Assembly: GCA_020055645.1 (NCBI GenBank) | Contig: CM034550.1 | Location: 16,691,001-16,755,000 of the forward strand | Direction: 5' to 3' | DNA: 64,000 nucleotides | Source of the DNA: Tomocerus qinae | Lineage: Eukaryota; Arthropoda; Collembola; Entomobryomorpha; Tomoceridae | Shown: positions 23,411 through 36,633 of the stretch, piece by piece | Layout: each line of letters opens with the position of its first letter | Numbering within the stretch: the first letter of the stretch is position 1 | Position numbers and translations under genes: made by a program | The notes under the pieces: model-generated | Databases searched by the model: none | What the model was told of the DNA's origin: nothing | Seen by the model: only the letters and a program-made list of their open reading frames with translations

Positions 23411-26400
23411 GCTGTGTTTACTGCTTTAATTGTTAATTCCCTACACGTTTCCATTATTTCTAGATCCATTATTAATACTAATGTACACCTGCATGGGCAT
23501 ATGCCACATATCTCTTTAACTATTGCTGTTAATGATATTATAGTCTGCAGACGTTGTCTGTGTCAATGTTACATCCGTAACATTCTGTTCTTCGATAAGT
23601 GTACAAAGTTTCAGACGTAACACACAGTACATATAAAATAGCTGTCACGGCTGTTGGACTTATTGTAGTTTGTACGTTATATAATATGATAGTATCGTCG
23701 CAGTTTCCGTAAAGCTGTCTCACTGAAAGTGTTTGAACAAGGTTAACAGATTGTTGTGACATACAATGCAAGACATTCCTTGTAACATAGTCCAAGTTTA
23801 TCGAACAACAATATCTTAGCTGGTTCCTAAAAAACAGATCTCAATGGGTAGGGTTTTTACAATCCAGTTTTATTCTCTTCATACCTGTATTCATTCAACT
23901 ATTGACCTTTGATACCAATACATTAGTATTATATTTATGAATATACTCTATTATAGATTACCGTTGACATTTTCATACATCATGTATCTACTGTTTCTAG
24001 TCTAAACAAAAGTAACAGTTGATCACATACTATAATATAGAATCTCTACTCTACTAAAATAATTGTAGATCCATTAGTATATTATTTGGGTTTTGAATAT
24101 TGGAGAAAATGTTTACATAGCTCAGCCAGCAGACAATACATTAAGATATTAATGTTTACATTATTATAATTCAAGTATTCAGCAATGTATGAGCAAAACT
24201 TCAACATATTTACCAATTCAGGTAACATTATAAGCAAAAGGGTTATGCTGGTTTAGGTTGTTGGAGCAAGATGAGATTCAGCCAATTACTTATAGAGAGG
24301 TAGTATAATGTAAATGTAACCATAAGTGTATAGTTAAATATGGGTACCTCGTTAATATTATACTCAATACATTCTACAAAATCTATGTGATGTCGTCTGG
24401 TGATGTAATTATAATATAAAAATTAAATATCTACATGTATTTTTAGTCAATAGCAATGGTTATTAAGTACAAAATGACTCGAGAGGGGTTTGAAAACAAA
24501 CACAATGAATCCAAACATTTCAGTATCTCGTAGTCATTTTTTGGTGTTTGTAATGTGTGCTATTTGATGTGAATGCCAAAAATCTATGTACACTATCGAT
24601 TATCGATAGATTACATACGGTAACCAAAAACGTTACATAGTACATATATAATATAATATAGTAGTGTGGGGTATTCACTCTGCTCGTTGTATATGGAGTA
24701 TATAGAGTACTTTACGATTTTACGAAATAAGCGGAGAGAAATTCAAAATGAACCAAAATGGATTCAAAGTGTACCAAAATGAATTCAAAATGAACTAAAA
24801 TGAATTCAAAATGAACCAAATGAATTCAAAATGAACCAAAATGAACCAAAATGAATTCAAAATTATCAACATAGCGTGATTTACATTTTAAAATGTATAA
24901 CGGAGTCATAATCAAAGACATGTATTTATTGCGTAAGTTCGTAAAGATACTTTACCACGGATAACGATTGGGTGATTACTCTCAGTGTTTTTTATTAACT
25001 GTGATATTTTGTTTTTTAAACTCACAAATATGTTGTCCTTTAATTTTTTAATTTTGTACCAATCGATATTTTTCCTTGCATAGTAATTCATGAACCTTCG
25101 AAAGTTGTCACGTTAAATGTTAAAATGGACAATGTTAAATGATCGTCCTAATGATACTATAATATTTTTATGTTCCATATTATTATGTAAAAAGTCTATA
25201 GTTAAGCCTTGCCGTAATATAACACTACACTAGATCAAAAGATGTTTGCTTATAGTCATACTCAATTCCACATTACATGTTTGTAGACAGAAGATTACCA
25301 TTTCTTTGATACCCATTAGTGATAATACTTCCGGCTCTTTAAGCTTCTAGCAAAAGCGGCCAAGATTCTTGGAATTCTATGCCATGACTGTAACTGAAAA
25401 CCAGTCTGGGATTGGAAACAGGAGAACTACGACGTAGGTGTATATTTTTACGGTTGTTATTGTGGCTCAGAGTCTGTAATCTCAAATTCACCTCCCGCTG
25501 CTCCTATGTTCTTATTTCTCACCGATTCAGTAGTTGCGTGCTAAACTATGTATATTGGCCTTGGTTTCTAATCGAATTTTCTGTTTCAAATAGAATGGTC
25601 ACAGAAAATACTCATCTTTTCCCATTCAATGTAACTTTTAACTCTTTCATTAAATATTTTGCACTATCTGATGGCAAAATCTCATGTAGTCCAACTTTAA
25701 GGTTACTATACAATCTCAGTGCGTTATTTCTCTTTTCGCATTTTAGAGTGAGTCGACTTGAAGGACATAGGACGTCATTTTCATTTTGTCCTGGTATTAC
25801 CTATATGTAAAGCAGAACTTACTGAAGATTAACTCAATATATTGATACTGATAGTAATTGTATATTTAATATCTAATAATTATTTTTTTAGTACATATCT
25901 TCATATGCATATGATTACAATGCGTATATAGGCAGGAAGGAGTTATAATACATAGCACGACATCCATCCTAGATTGTAACAAAAGTAACTCCAGGGTCTC
26001 TTAACATTTTTGTAATCCTTCGCTCAGTGGTAATTATTTTAAGTTGGAAACATATAGTAACTTTATTGTGTACTGAACACAGTAACGAATATTTGGTTAA
26101 TTTTTGACTCGATTGGATTTTTGAAATTTTTACCTTCATAAATGTATTGAATTGAGTTTCTATTTCAAGAATGCTACTAAAATATTTGTTGTTGTATCTG
26201 TAATTGTTGTCATTGATGTCGTTACAAATAATGTCATGTATATGTACCTAAAATTCTGTCTGATTGTATTCTAAAAGTGGAAACTATAAAATAAATATAT
26301 TATCTGTGGTGCTTGTCGGTTAAAACATGATTATCGAAAAAATTCTTTAAGCATCTAAAACATGAATCTGTATGAAAGTATTATGAAACTATCTGTATAG

Positions 26401-26623
26401 AAAAGTAGTTCACCTCGAAATTACCCAATATTATCTTAGAGATAGGCATGAAAATGCAACTCGAAATCACAAGTTCAGATACTACTATGCAGGAGAGGAG
26501 TTAGAATTTCTCTTTAATATGTACTGAATCATCGGTTAAACATGGGACTACATAATAAAATAATAAGGGCAAATATTTTGCCCTAAAAAGGAAGTATAAA
26601 AGAGGAAGAGAGGCATAGTTAAT
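23411..26623. other. 3' flank of the RTK gene, with a small minisatellite
   Basis: Begins with the RTK 3' UTR; I could not fix the polyadenylation site. At 24737-24867 a roughly 21-bp unit (AATGAATTCAAAATGAACCA) repeats about five to six times with small changes. A perfect palindrome CTATCGATTATCGATAG lies near 24594. The open frame at 25412-25810 lacks an ATG start and any domain signal. Confidence 0.45.
24737..24867. repeat. Minisatellite, unit about 21 bp
   Basis: Tandem copies alternate GAATTCAAAATGAAC and CAAAATG blocks, with single-base changes and one shortened unit. No coding role seen. Confidence 0.75.
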
Positions 26624-26878
26624 AATGTTACAGGAAATTAGAGACCGGACTATGCAAAATGCATGATATAATATTTGTATTTTCGAAAATCAAAATTTTG
26701 ATTTTTAACATATCTAACCTAATTTAAAGCAATCAAACTGGCATGACAGTATATTTGAGTCAAAAGTAGTTTTAAAGAAGGTTAGGTTCATTGAAGATCA
26801 AAATTTTGATTTTCGAAAATACAAATATTCTATGCATTTTGCATATATTTCCGGTCAGTACAAATTTCCTTTAACATT
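26624..26878. repeat. Fold-back MITE-like element 3
   Basis: The arms are reverse complements carrying ATTTGTATTTTCGAAAATC and ACCGGA-type ends; the outer boundary reads AATGTTA on one side and TAACATT on the other. About 255 bp, no coding capacity. Confidence 0.65.
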
Positions 26879-27674
26879 TCTATAAATGGGACAAGTAATG
26901 ACGGAGGCTGAACAGCATTTGGTTTGAAAGTGTGAGACTTCTTCCTTTTCATTACACCATTAGGCAAAATCAACAGAGTAAAAGACAGACAACAGAAAAC
27001 AAAGAGAACATAAATATACTCTATTCAGGCTAGTACCTTCATCTTAATTACCTAAATGGATGAGCAACAACATTCACTTTGACAAAAGAGACACAAAAGA
27101 CATATATATACATTAAAAGGGCATAATGAGGAGCAGTCATTTCATACGTATATTTGCAAATTCATAATTGTACTAATAGAAATTACATGTTTATATTTAG
27201 TTCTCCATTATGCCTTTCTTTCATAATGAAACTTATGTTCTTGAAAGCTTCGCCTACACCGCTACGCTTTCTAAAGAGATTACATGACATAACAATGCAA
27301 CAAAGTAACTCTTTTCCCATGTCAATCAAACGTCGTATTATAACCAGAGTCAACCTATATAAAAGTACACTAAACGAGAATAAAAAGAAAATCTACTACG
27401 ATCATTGTATTTCGTACTTAAGAACTAAATACCAACTCAAGGAGATAAAAACTATTGGCTTAAAGATAGAAAGGTAAGTACCATCACAAATGTTTTTGAA
27501 GATTTCAGTAAAAGATTCGCTTTTCAAAAGGAACTTGCAAAATCTATTGTTGTTTCTGAACTAAAAGGGTCATGCAAAATACTGTGCAATAATCTAAATT
27601 ATCAATATCAATTGATAACAGGAATATAAAATCAAAAATGTTTTTATTATAATCACGACATAAAAATTCACCCA

Positions 27675-27926
27675 ATGGGTGAAAGCAAAGTGAAAGTCCC
27701 ATGCAAGTGGGGCAATTCATACAACTCGGTAATCCTCTTGGAAGTGAATTCTAACGAGAGTGCCAGGGAGCAGACTTGGAGTTTTAAGTTTGGAGTAGAT
27801 ACGGTAACGTCGATATCACATGAATACCAATACGGGGAAATGAATTTAGAAAGGAAATATGAGGACATAAAGCGCCCATTCCATTCTCTACAGTTTTATT
27901 ACATACATTTTCCGCCAATTTACTAA
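27675..27926 (+). CDS. Unrecognised small ORF, 83 codons, doubtful
   Basis: Starts at an ATG and runs 83 codons without low-complexity runs, in a locally less AT-rich patch. The product is soluble-looking, with no signal peptide, membrane helix or domain I know. It could be a true small gene, a leftover exon or chance; nothing nearby (partner exons, polyA signal) supports it. Listed only because its composition differs from its surroundings. Confidence 0.15.
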   Translation: MGESKVKVPCKWGNSYNSVILLEVNSNESAREQTWSFKFGVDTVTSISHEYQYGEMNLERKYEDIKRPFHSLQFYYIHFPPIY

Positions 27927-28686
27927 ACCGTTTCACATAATTTACTAAACGGATGGACTCTGGTATATACTCGTGTACGGTTATAATGTCCATTACTTAG
28001 GCAATTACTTCCGAAGTATTGGCTGTTTCAACTCTGACCTTTAAAAGTTTCTCCTTAGTAATGACTACAACCTTGCAGCAGCAGCTTTATTCTGAGTCTA
28101 AATTAGACCAAGAACCAGTTTCCATTCCGTGCCTTAGCACCATGTACATATTTAATGCATTTGGGAGAAAATATATTTATTGCATTGCCAATACTATATT
28201 AATAGTTGTATAAGATTTTCCATAACTGACTGCATTGATTATCCAGTGCTCTGCAGGACTTGTTGAACCTTAGGATTCGATATACGAAAATTGAAAAAAG
28301 CTACACATGACACGTTGGATTAGATGTCAAAAAGTAAGTAACAAATGGGGAGTGAGAATGGACTATGACTTTTCACATGCTTTCATATTTCTAGAGCCAG
28401 TTGCCAATTACATGTATGTATGTTGCAACTTGTAATGGGTGTAGGTGTAGGATTACATTGCAAAACGAACACCTCCATAATATAATAGTACCTCAAGCTG
28501 CGCTGTGCTTTAATACCTCCTGCAAGTAAGTACCATAGAGAAACATCATCTCCCGCTATGACACTTATTAGCCCATTGGTGCTTTCTCTCGACTTCCATT
28601 GTGTCAAAAACCCTGGGGTAAGGAAACAAGGTCATAAAAACATTATCGTTTTTAATTAACTAGGCCACTAGTACTGGTATTAAATT

Positions 28687-28892
28687 TCAAAAGATTTGTG
28701 TGTCTTTATTTTTTTGTTTAATTTTTAAATAAGCTAATATTAACCCAGAATGTAGTTCATTGTTTTATGTATATGCATTAGTGCATACGCGCTTGTGCAT
28801 TTTGCATTTGGGGTCACCCTACTACACGTACAGACATATATGTAGACAGGTTTTATTGCTTTATCAAGTCTACGATTATAATATAGAGATTA
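28687..28892. repeat. Dispersed repeat, copy B
   Basis: Shares an ordered series of blocks with about 395-531 and 36634-36905: TCAAAAGATTTG, then GCATTTTGCATTT, a variable middle, then CAAGTCTACGATTATA and ATAGAGATTA. Similarity is patchy but collinear, as in an old repeat family. No coding frame. Confidence 0.6.
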
Positions 28893-29031
28893 CTGCTTGC
28901 TAATAATATTATACAGCAGTATGCCGCCCAAGCTTCCTGCCATAACAATTGCCATATATAAAAACTACGTAGCCCCATTGTTCTTTTTTCGCCATTTTAG
29001 CCAACACGTGCCTGAATTAGCCAGAGAACCC

Positions 29032-29138
29032 CAAATTGTCAACACCGTTTTGTCAATACCTTTATTATATATGGCTAGGTTAGATTAGGTTATATCAGAA
29101 TAGGTTGTATTTTTTGACAAAAAGGTGTTGACAATTAG
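29032..29138. repeat. Short inverted-repeat element
   Basis: AATTGTCAACACCGTTTTGT at the left faces its near-complement TTGACAAAAAGGTGTTGACA at the right, around about 55 bp. No coding capacity; probably a small MITE. Confidence 0.55.
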
Positions 29139-29376
29139 GGGGTGAATCGTTGAAGCATACATGCTATAACACATACGGTTATATCCCGAGTTCCTTGGCT
29201 GACTATTGTACGATTAGATGCAATATTACTTACTATTTATGCTTATGCAATATGCATAATAAATAGGCACAAGTAATTTAGAATTAGCTAGCAGGTCAAT
29301 TCTCAGAGAGAATGCTTGACCACTTCAAGCCATGAGAGCTAATCAGCTTCTGACCCTCTCAGGGCTGAAATGATCT

Positions 29377-29462
29377 CTATTTATACCAAAATCTGGTAGG
29401 AGATCAGCCAATCAGCGAGCGTGGAACATTCCCAACATTCCATGGAACATTCAGAATGTTCC
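29377..29462 (-). promoter_or_regulatory. Orphan heat-shock-type promoter: HSE cluster, CCAAT, TATA
   Basis: Read on the minus strand: three heat-shock dyads of the form GAAnnTTC (29454-29461, 29445-29452, 29424-29431) plus a lone half-site, then an inverted CCAAT box (29408-29412), then TATAAATAG (29385-29377). Order and spacing match hsp promoters, where HSF trimers bind the GAA/TTC array. No heat-shock protein frame follows: the first downstream ATG (GAGCTCTCATGGCTTGA) stops after two codons, and I see no coding frame further down. It could drive a noncoding stress RNA, or be a promoter left from a lost gene or carried by a repeat. Confidence 0.6.
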
Positions 29463-30269
29463 AAACAACTAGAAAATGTTCGTTACCGTGCCGACCGTAA
29501 CAATGCATATACACATGCAACAAAAGTCTACGATTATACCCAGTGATTAGGTTTTTGAAGAGGTCTATACCCATCCGAACGACATACAATTCTTTACCGT
29601 TCAAAGCTGAACCTTCATTGGCTTTTTCTCTTTCTGATCTAATAAGCTTTTCATTCTTTTCTTTGGCTTAGAAACCATCATTTTTTGAAATAGAATGGAT
29701 TCTCTTTACTAGATTTTTGTTGTTGGGAATACATATGTATTTATATAATGCGACATTAAAGATGCTATGCAGTAGGCTATTGCGTAAATCTTATGCTTAG
29801 ACATAAGATATAAATACACAATACAAACTGTACTGTACATATGTACAAATATATATAACACCAGAATCTTCTCTCAATTTCTTTTCCTTGCATGAAGACA
29901 AGGAACCTAATGAGAATGGAGTCCAGGCGTTGTGAAACATTCCGGGAATTGAAAATTACTAACAGTTACACAAAGGACAAATAGTTAAGCTCTATACCTT
30001 TGTTGTGAAGACTGAATAGAATAAAAAGCTCGTCATGAATCATGAATCGTCGTGAGTAGAAGTAAAAGTGAAGAAAATATTTCCAGTTATGTTGCATGTG
30101 CAATTGTAATGAATTGATTATTATGTTTGTGTTGAAATATTGCAAACTAAAAGCTCCTTCTATGTAAAAAAGTAGATGATATGTCAATCTTAAAGGATTT
30201 CATGGGAAGATCAAAATTTTTCTTGCTGATGTGAAGAGCAACATCCTTTTGAGGGGTTAGTAGTAAGTG

Positions 30270-30682
30270 CAGGGTGTAAAATGTCAATTCAGACCCCATG
30301 TATCGGAAGAACCGGAATTAGTACAGCAACATGGTTAACGCCAGTCGATAGGCCGTTAAAAAGTCGATATTTGATAAATACCACTTGGCATTAAGGGATT
30401 CAAAAAAATCCCTAAAATTAAAATTCGTAAAAATTTGCCCGTTTTCTAAGTTTCCGGATTTTTCGTGGTCGTAAACCTTTCTAATGCTAAATGGGTGGTT
30501 CACAGCCTTTCTTAGAATCGCCAAGAGTAGTGATGACCTCATATTTTCAGTCAGAGGTGGTCAATATTTCACATTTTTTAATCCAGTGTATAACTTTGGC
30601 CTTTCAGCGGGTGTTAACCATATTGCTGTACTACTTTCGGTTCTTTCGATACAGGGGGCCTGAATAAGCATTTTACACCCTG
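30270..30682. repeat. TIR element with CAGGGTGTAAAATG ends
   Basis: Left arm (30270 to about 30345) and right arm (about 30605-30682) are inverted copies of roughly 75 bp at perhaps 80% identity, ending in CAGGGTGTAAAATG. About 410 bp. Flanking TAGTAAGT and TAGTTAGT could be an imperfect target duplication, but the register is not clean. Likely a non-autonomous DNA transposon. Confidence 0.6.
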
Positions 30683-33600
30683 TAGTTAGTAGTGATTTAA
30701 TATATTTTAAGCTTAACAAATCCATCATTCGGTACTGTAGTGCAATTTAGTGCATCATAAACATACTGCTCAATCTTTCATTTTTCTTTTAGAGTTCTTT
30801 ATTGAAATCCTGAGTGCTGTAGTTAAAACTGGATTTAAGGAAAGGAAGATGCCATAATAATATTAATATTGTAGAGAAACATCGAAAAAATGTAGTTCTT
30901 TTGTCGAAAATTGGATCAAAAATAAACTAAAATATTTATATAGCCACTACGAACAGGATTATTTATTTTTTTAAACAATTGGATATAAGGACATTCCTAA
31001 GTACAACCTTGTATTCATAGTTCAGGACATGGGATTGGGAATTGATATTCTTTTGTGTAACGAAATGGTAAAAAAAGGCTAGCTGTATAAAATACATCTG
31101 GAGAAATGTCCAAAGATGTATAGTATTTTAGGAAAAATTAACTTGTCACAGAAAAATGTTTGCTTTTGCACAAAAATTGATAGTATTTGTAGGTGAGCAT
31201 AATTTGAAACTTAGTGTGTACATTGCGACATTTAAAGATGCTATTTAGTAAGCTACTAACAAATCCTACTTATGCTTTGACACAAGATGCATATTATTAA
31301 AAACGAGCATAATGCCAGAAGCTTTCGATTTCTTTCCCTTGCTTGTATACAGAAAGAAACTGATATAAACTGAATTGAGGCGAGGTGCGAATGATATTGC
31401 AACTAAACATTTTCAATTCAAAATTAAATTTCCAAGAAATGAAACAATTCCTACTGTTCCGAGAAGTGAAAACCACTTGTGTTTGTTGAAATGTATAGGA
31501 CTTAGTTGCATTTTTGTAAAAAACGGAATAAACATCTTGAATCATGAAACTCTGTGAAAAGATTAGATCTGTCTATTATGTGTTGCAAATGCATTATTAC
31601 TTGCAAGTAACATGCATGTACTATATTACATGTGTTGAAATATTGCATTGGAAAATACAATTACAAGTTAGTATAAGCATGTGCGTGCATTAGCCTGTAC
31701 AGGCTGTGCTCCCAAAAAATTTCATTTCACAAGGAATCAGTAATGTTCTGAAGTGGAAACCGAAAGTTATGTGCTGAGCGTGGCGTGAGTACAATTTTAT
31801 ATTTGACTAGCAGCAAACCTATGTGATAGAAAAGTTTTGCAATATTATGGAAATTTCTAGCGCTTGTATGTACATTGTCCGGAATTTCATCGATAGATTG
31901 GCGATTTTCAACATCATAAAAATTACATTAAATTCAATAACGGTTTTTATATACAACTAGTTATGCACTTGCATATATACTTCGTCTTCGTCCACACATG
32001 ATATAATGTCAACGTAAGGCCATGTTTATAATGTAAACTAGCCGGTCACAGGGCCCAGGCCCTGTTATAAATTAAGCTAGTGTGTATTCCAGGGCAATAT
32101 TGCAAGATGGATAGAATGTATTTCAGAAACTTATTTCCGTCACCCACCTGGTGCGTGAGGGGAAGCAGTTTATTTGCTTGGTCGGATAAAACAGATTAAC
32201 ACTTGGCAACATAGTAGACGTAAGTTGTAGGTAAACATTCCATCCAATGCAAAAGATGGAACATCCAACCCCATCATCACCAAACACCCAAGAAAAGATC
32301 AACATCTTATCCAGCCCAATTACACCAATATTCAAATAAAGTAATCCATCTAATATAGCCCACCCCAGTTTCCAAATAAAGTACCATTACAGCCATCACC
32401 AACACATCCCTTTCTGCAAATTCATACACCTGGATGGGGATGTTGGGTATAATGGATGGGATGCTTACATCTAAGCTTGGCTAAAATTCCAACACAAAAA
32501 TATTGGCCCTTGGTCGTAATAAGCTGAAGTTTTAGAAAATTTTGTTTTTTTGATTTGCAATAACTAATTACATATACTACGGTTGTATAGTGTCAATGCA
32601 AGGAAAATGTCAACTTCCATGACATTCATGACTATGACCTACGAAAATGGAATCACATTAAAGAAATATCTATTCTATATTCATAAATATTCACCCACCT
32701 AAACTTTTTAAGGGCTACTTATACTCTTCCTAATCCTATCTTCATCACGATTTGTGACGTCATATTAGAAGTCATAATTTTAGGATAATAAATCTCTTTA
32801 ACACATAATTGGCAGATTCAAAACGCGTACACATTTGAAATAAAAAATAGTTTACCACTTCATCCCGCTGTGAATATTTTCTATTTAAGAATGGACTTAG
32901 TTTTTCTATTTAAGACGTAAAACATTTTTAACCTCCTATTAGCTTAAAACCATTTGCGAATTGAAAAAATATAGTTTTATTATGAATAGCCAATTTTTAA
33001 ACTTTCCTGTGTATAAAGGTCACGGCACGGTGTATTAAATTGAAAGTATCAACTACCACGTCTCACAACAGTGACTTTCATAATTTTATCACCGCGGAAG
33101 CGTGTATGCAGTTAGTAAGTTCTATCTGGATGGAATTTAGCATCTTCAGCAAATAAACCAAATTGTGTTGAAATAAATATGTTGAAATACATTTTGAAAT
33201 AACGTTACGGTGGCCGAGGAATTACATTCATAATTTCATAACATCCGTGCACACATACATACAACATACATTTCGATGACGTTTATATTATAGAGTGATG
33301 TAGCACATAGCACAGTAATAGAAAAAATAACTTTTCCATTATCTATGTCATTTGTATGCTTATGTAACCTAAATAGCATTACATCCTTTTTAATAACCAT
33401 AAAATGCGCTTCTCTATTGTCCATTTTTAAAGGTTGACTGTTGACTATATTGAGTTTTCAAAGATGAATGGAAGATTTGGAATATAGCTTTTAAAGCATT
33501 TCGCTGCCATGTACAAGACATACATATAATTTTGTCACACAGTTATCTAATTATCTATATCAATGTGAGATTTTGTAAAAATACCTAAGTATCTATAAGT

Positions 33601-34779
33601 TGGAGTATTTAAAAGCATAATTTTTCATACGGTAATTTAGAAAGAGCAAAAATAATTCAACAATATTGAAATTGTCACTTATGATAAACTTCAATTTGTT
33701 TAAAAAATGTCATTTATAGTTTGTGTCTTCTCTGGGACCACATTACGGATTTTTGTACAAGGCTACACATCATAGCCTATAGTTAAACGATATAAACGGA
33801 CTCCTTATGAAATAAAATTAGACTAAAATCACATTCTGTAATTTATAATTTCATAATTACTCAATGAGACATGGGTTACAAGAAATGATGCCATTTTAGT
33901 TGTGCGTTGAAAAGGTAAAATATAATGATGTCAGATGATAGCACTTGAAACGGGCTTTCGAACGGTATACGACTTGTTAATAATCGCTACATGGAAAGTA
34001 TTTCTTTTAGGGCTCGAAAGTTGAGGGCCATAACATCATAAGCGACACTTTTTAAAATGAATTTTATCATAAGCGACAATTTTGATTTTCATGTATTTTA
34101 TTTATTTCTTCCGTACTATATGGAAAGTTAAGACTTTAAATATTGCAGTATATAGGTAGTTGGCCTAGGTATTTTTGATGCAACCCATATTGATATAGTT
34201 TCTTGTTTGACTAAATTATCTATATAATAATAGCAATTCATTTCCCCTTTAACATCAACCTACGACTTTCAAATTTTTACTGGATGGGCACATCATAGTC
34301 AGAACCCCAAACCTCGAGTTTCAAAACGATATCTTTCATAGAAATGGTTTTACGATTTTTTGAATTTCGAATTTTAACATTGAAGGAGTGGGAGAAAACG
34401 CTCCGATCTGTCACGTTTTGTTCAAATACTCCTCCTACAGTTTTCATCCGATCTTTACCAAACTTTTTCCTGCCTTACTCGACTTAATAATGAAGACGGC
34501 AGCCACTCCAGTTTTTTATTTTTTAGTAGAAAATATTTTGCCAATGAATTTCAAAAATTTGACAAAGTCCTACTCTTTAAGCAGGCAGGCCTCCGCTCTG
34601 TAAAGGGATTAGTCCCTTTTACCTCGAACGGGGCGACCGCAACGGAGTCAAACTATTAATAGCAAGGCGATTATTTAGTTTGTATCATGTGGTTGTGGAT
34701 TGAATAGGTTGACTTCACTTGACATAGAATTGGTTAGTTAATGCAACCGGGTAAGACAAAAAAATAGAAATAACGAGGA

Positions 34780-35535
34780 CGATTAAAATAGTGGTAGCTA
34801 ATTAAAATAACAGAGCTACTTAAAATGATGAGGTGAAAATGACTGAATATTTAAGATGACGGGAATATTTAATATAAAAAGATTATTTAAAATGGCAGGA
34901 ATGTTATAAAGACGAGGTTATTTAAAATGACGAGATTTAAAATGACGAGATTTAAAAAATGACATTTATAGATTTAAAACGAGGTTATTCAAAATGAAGG
35001 GGTGATTCTAAACGATGGGGTTATTTAAAATTATGTCTTTTTAAAATGTGGGGTCATTTAAAATGATGTCTATTTAAAATGACGGGGTCATTTATAATGA
35101 CGTCTATTTAGAGCCATAGCCAGAAAAAAATTGGGGGGGGGAATAGAATATTTTGGGTTTTAAGGCAAAAATTTCTTTCTTTTCTTCACAATGACGTATA
35201 TTTAAAATGACGGGGTTATTTAAAAGGACGGGGTTTTTTAAAATGACGGGGTTATTTAAAAGGACGGGGTTTTTTAAAATGACGGGGTTATTTAAAATGA
35301 CGGGGTTAATTAAAACGACGGGGTTAATTAAAACGACGGGGTTTAAAATGACGGGGTAATTTAAAATGACGGGGTAATTTAAAATGACGGGGTTATTTAA
35401 AATGACGGGGTTATTTAAAATGAAGGGGTTATTTAAAATGACGGGGTTATTTAAAATGACGTCTATTTACAATGATGGGGTAATTGAAAACGACGCGGGG
35501 TGATGTAAAATGACGGGGTGATTTAAAATGATTAT
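34780..35535. repeat. Minisatellite, unit about 17 bp (TTAAAATGACGGGGTTA)
   Basis: Dozens of imperfect tandem copies, most regular from 35200 to 35535 and more decayed upstream. Near 35108-35190 it contains a piece related to the hAT-like MITE at 36726-36828 (AGCCAGAAA, a G run, then TTGGGTTTTAAGG). No coding role. Confidence 0.85.
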
Positions 35536-35739
35536 TATGTCCATATAATATTGATGATAATAATGAAACTCAACATTTACTTTAATTTGGGTGTTTAGTT
35601 AAATGATGTTGAATTTGGTTCACTATTATTATGCTGATTCGATAAGCATTGTATTTGTTCCCAGTCCGTAGGATGTTGTTGCAATGCAGCAAGCAATTTT
35701 TTTAAACCTATTAATCTGTTAATTTTTATTCGTTTTTAA

Positions 35740-35812
35740 ATACATACTCAAGATCTACCGTCCCCATTAAGGGGTTACCTATTTCCCGTTCGGAGAACGG
35801 GCCTATTACTAG
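35740..35812 (+). mobile_element. Possible Helitron 3' terminus
   Basis: A 7-bp stem CCCGTTC / GAACGGG (785-791 and 795-801 of the 35 kb block) with a 3-base loop is followed seven bases later by CTAG (35809-35812) and then T. A GC-rich hairpin just before CTRR, inserted next to T, is the hallmark of Helitron ends. I could not find the matching 5' TC end or a Rep/helicase frame, so any element is non-autonomous, and the minisatellite upstream may lie inside it. Confidence 0.35.
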
Positions 35813-36633
35813 TAGTTATTATAATTGCAATTAAAAGGCTTCTTGAGCATATGATGTACTGTGCTTTTTACATGTATAATGTATATTATGAATCTGAAAG
35901 TCATTATCATAGTAATATATTATGTTGGTAAAATTAAAAGACGTCTCTAGCAATGCAATTTTATGGTTTTAACTTTTTATGCAATGATTGAAAGATTTAC
36001 AATTGAGAAAATCCGAAAATTGTCGCTTATGATCATATGGTCGGAAATGTATGTCGCTTATAATGATTACATGCTGTCTAAACCAAAAATAAATACTTTC
36101 CGACTAACTACATTAGCAAGGTTTATAGTCAATCTAAGATATGAAATGCATTATGAGAAACATTTCATCACTTTTTGTAAATTACAGCTTTTTTATTTTC
36201 ATTCATTTTAGTATTACCATAATTTGTTTTGATGCGTACGTGGTTTACTAATGTGGAAGTGTCTATAAGTGTTCCTGGTTTTTCCCTCTTTACGCAAGAA
36301 TGACTGGAGGTAATAAAATAAATCAATTTTTTACATAATTTCTATTTACTTTTTGTATTTCTTTGAGTTCATACATTGTCATTACCTAAAATATTTTACT
36401 TAATAATAATAGTCTAATTCCGTGGCGTAAAGATACAATAAAGGGAGAAATTAATATTTTTATATAACCCTCAATCTTGGAAATAAAGCAGGAAATATTC
36501 TTATGGAATAAATATATTCTTACTAGTAGCTCCCAGCATACATGACTCAATTTCGAAAGGTAAGCGACAGTCATGTGTACTGAATAACGAATTTCGAAAT
36601 ATTTACTATGCGTTCAACATTTTGGTTGATTTT

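Noticed and set aside
25412-25810. 132-codon plus-strand open frame
   Set aside because: It opens at TTG, not ATG, has no recognisable motif, and lies in AT-rich intergenic DNA.
34388-34603. 71-codon open frame near the minisatellite
   Set aside because: No domain match by eye; probably part of a non-coding mobile element.
35200-35535. CRISPR-like regular repeat array
   Set aside because: Units are contiguous with no unique spacers and the genome is eukaryotic; it is a minisatellite.
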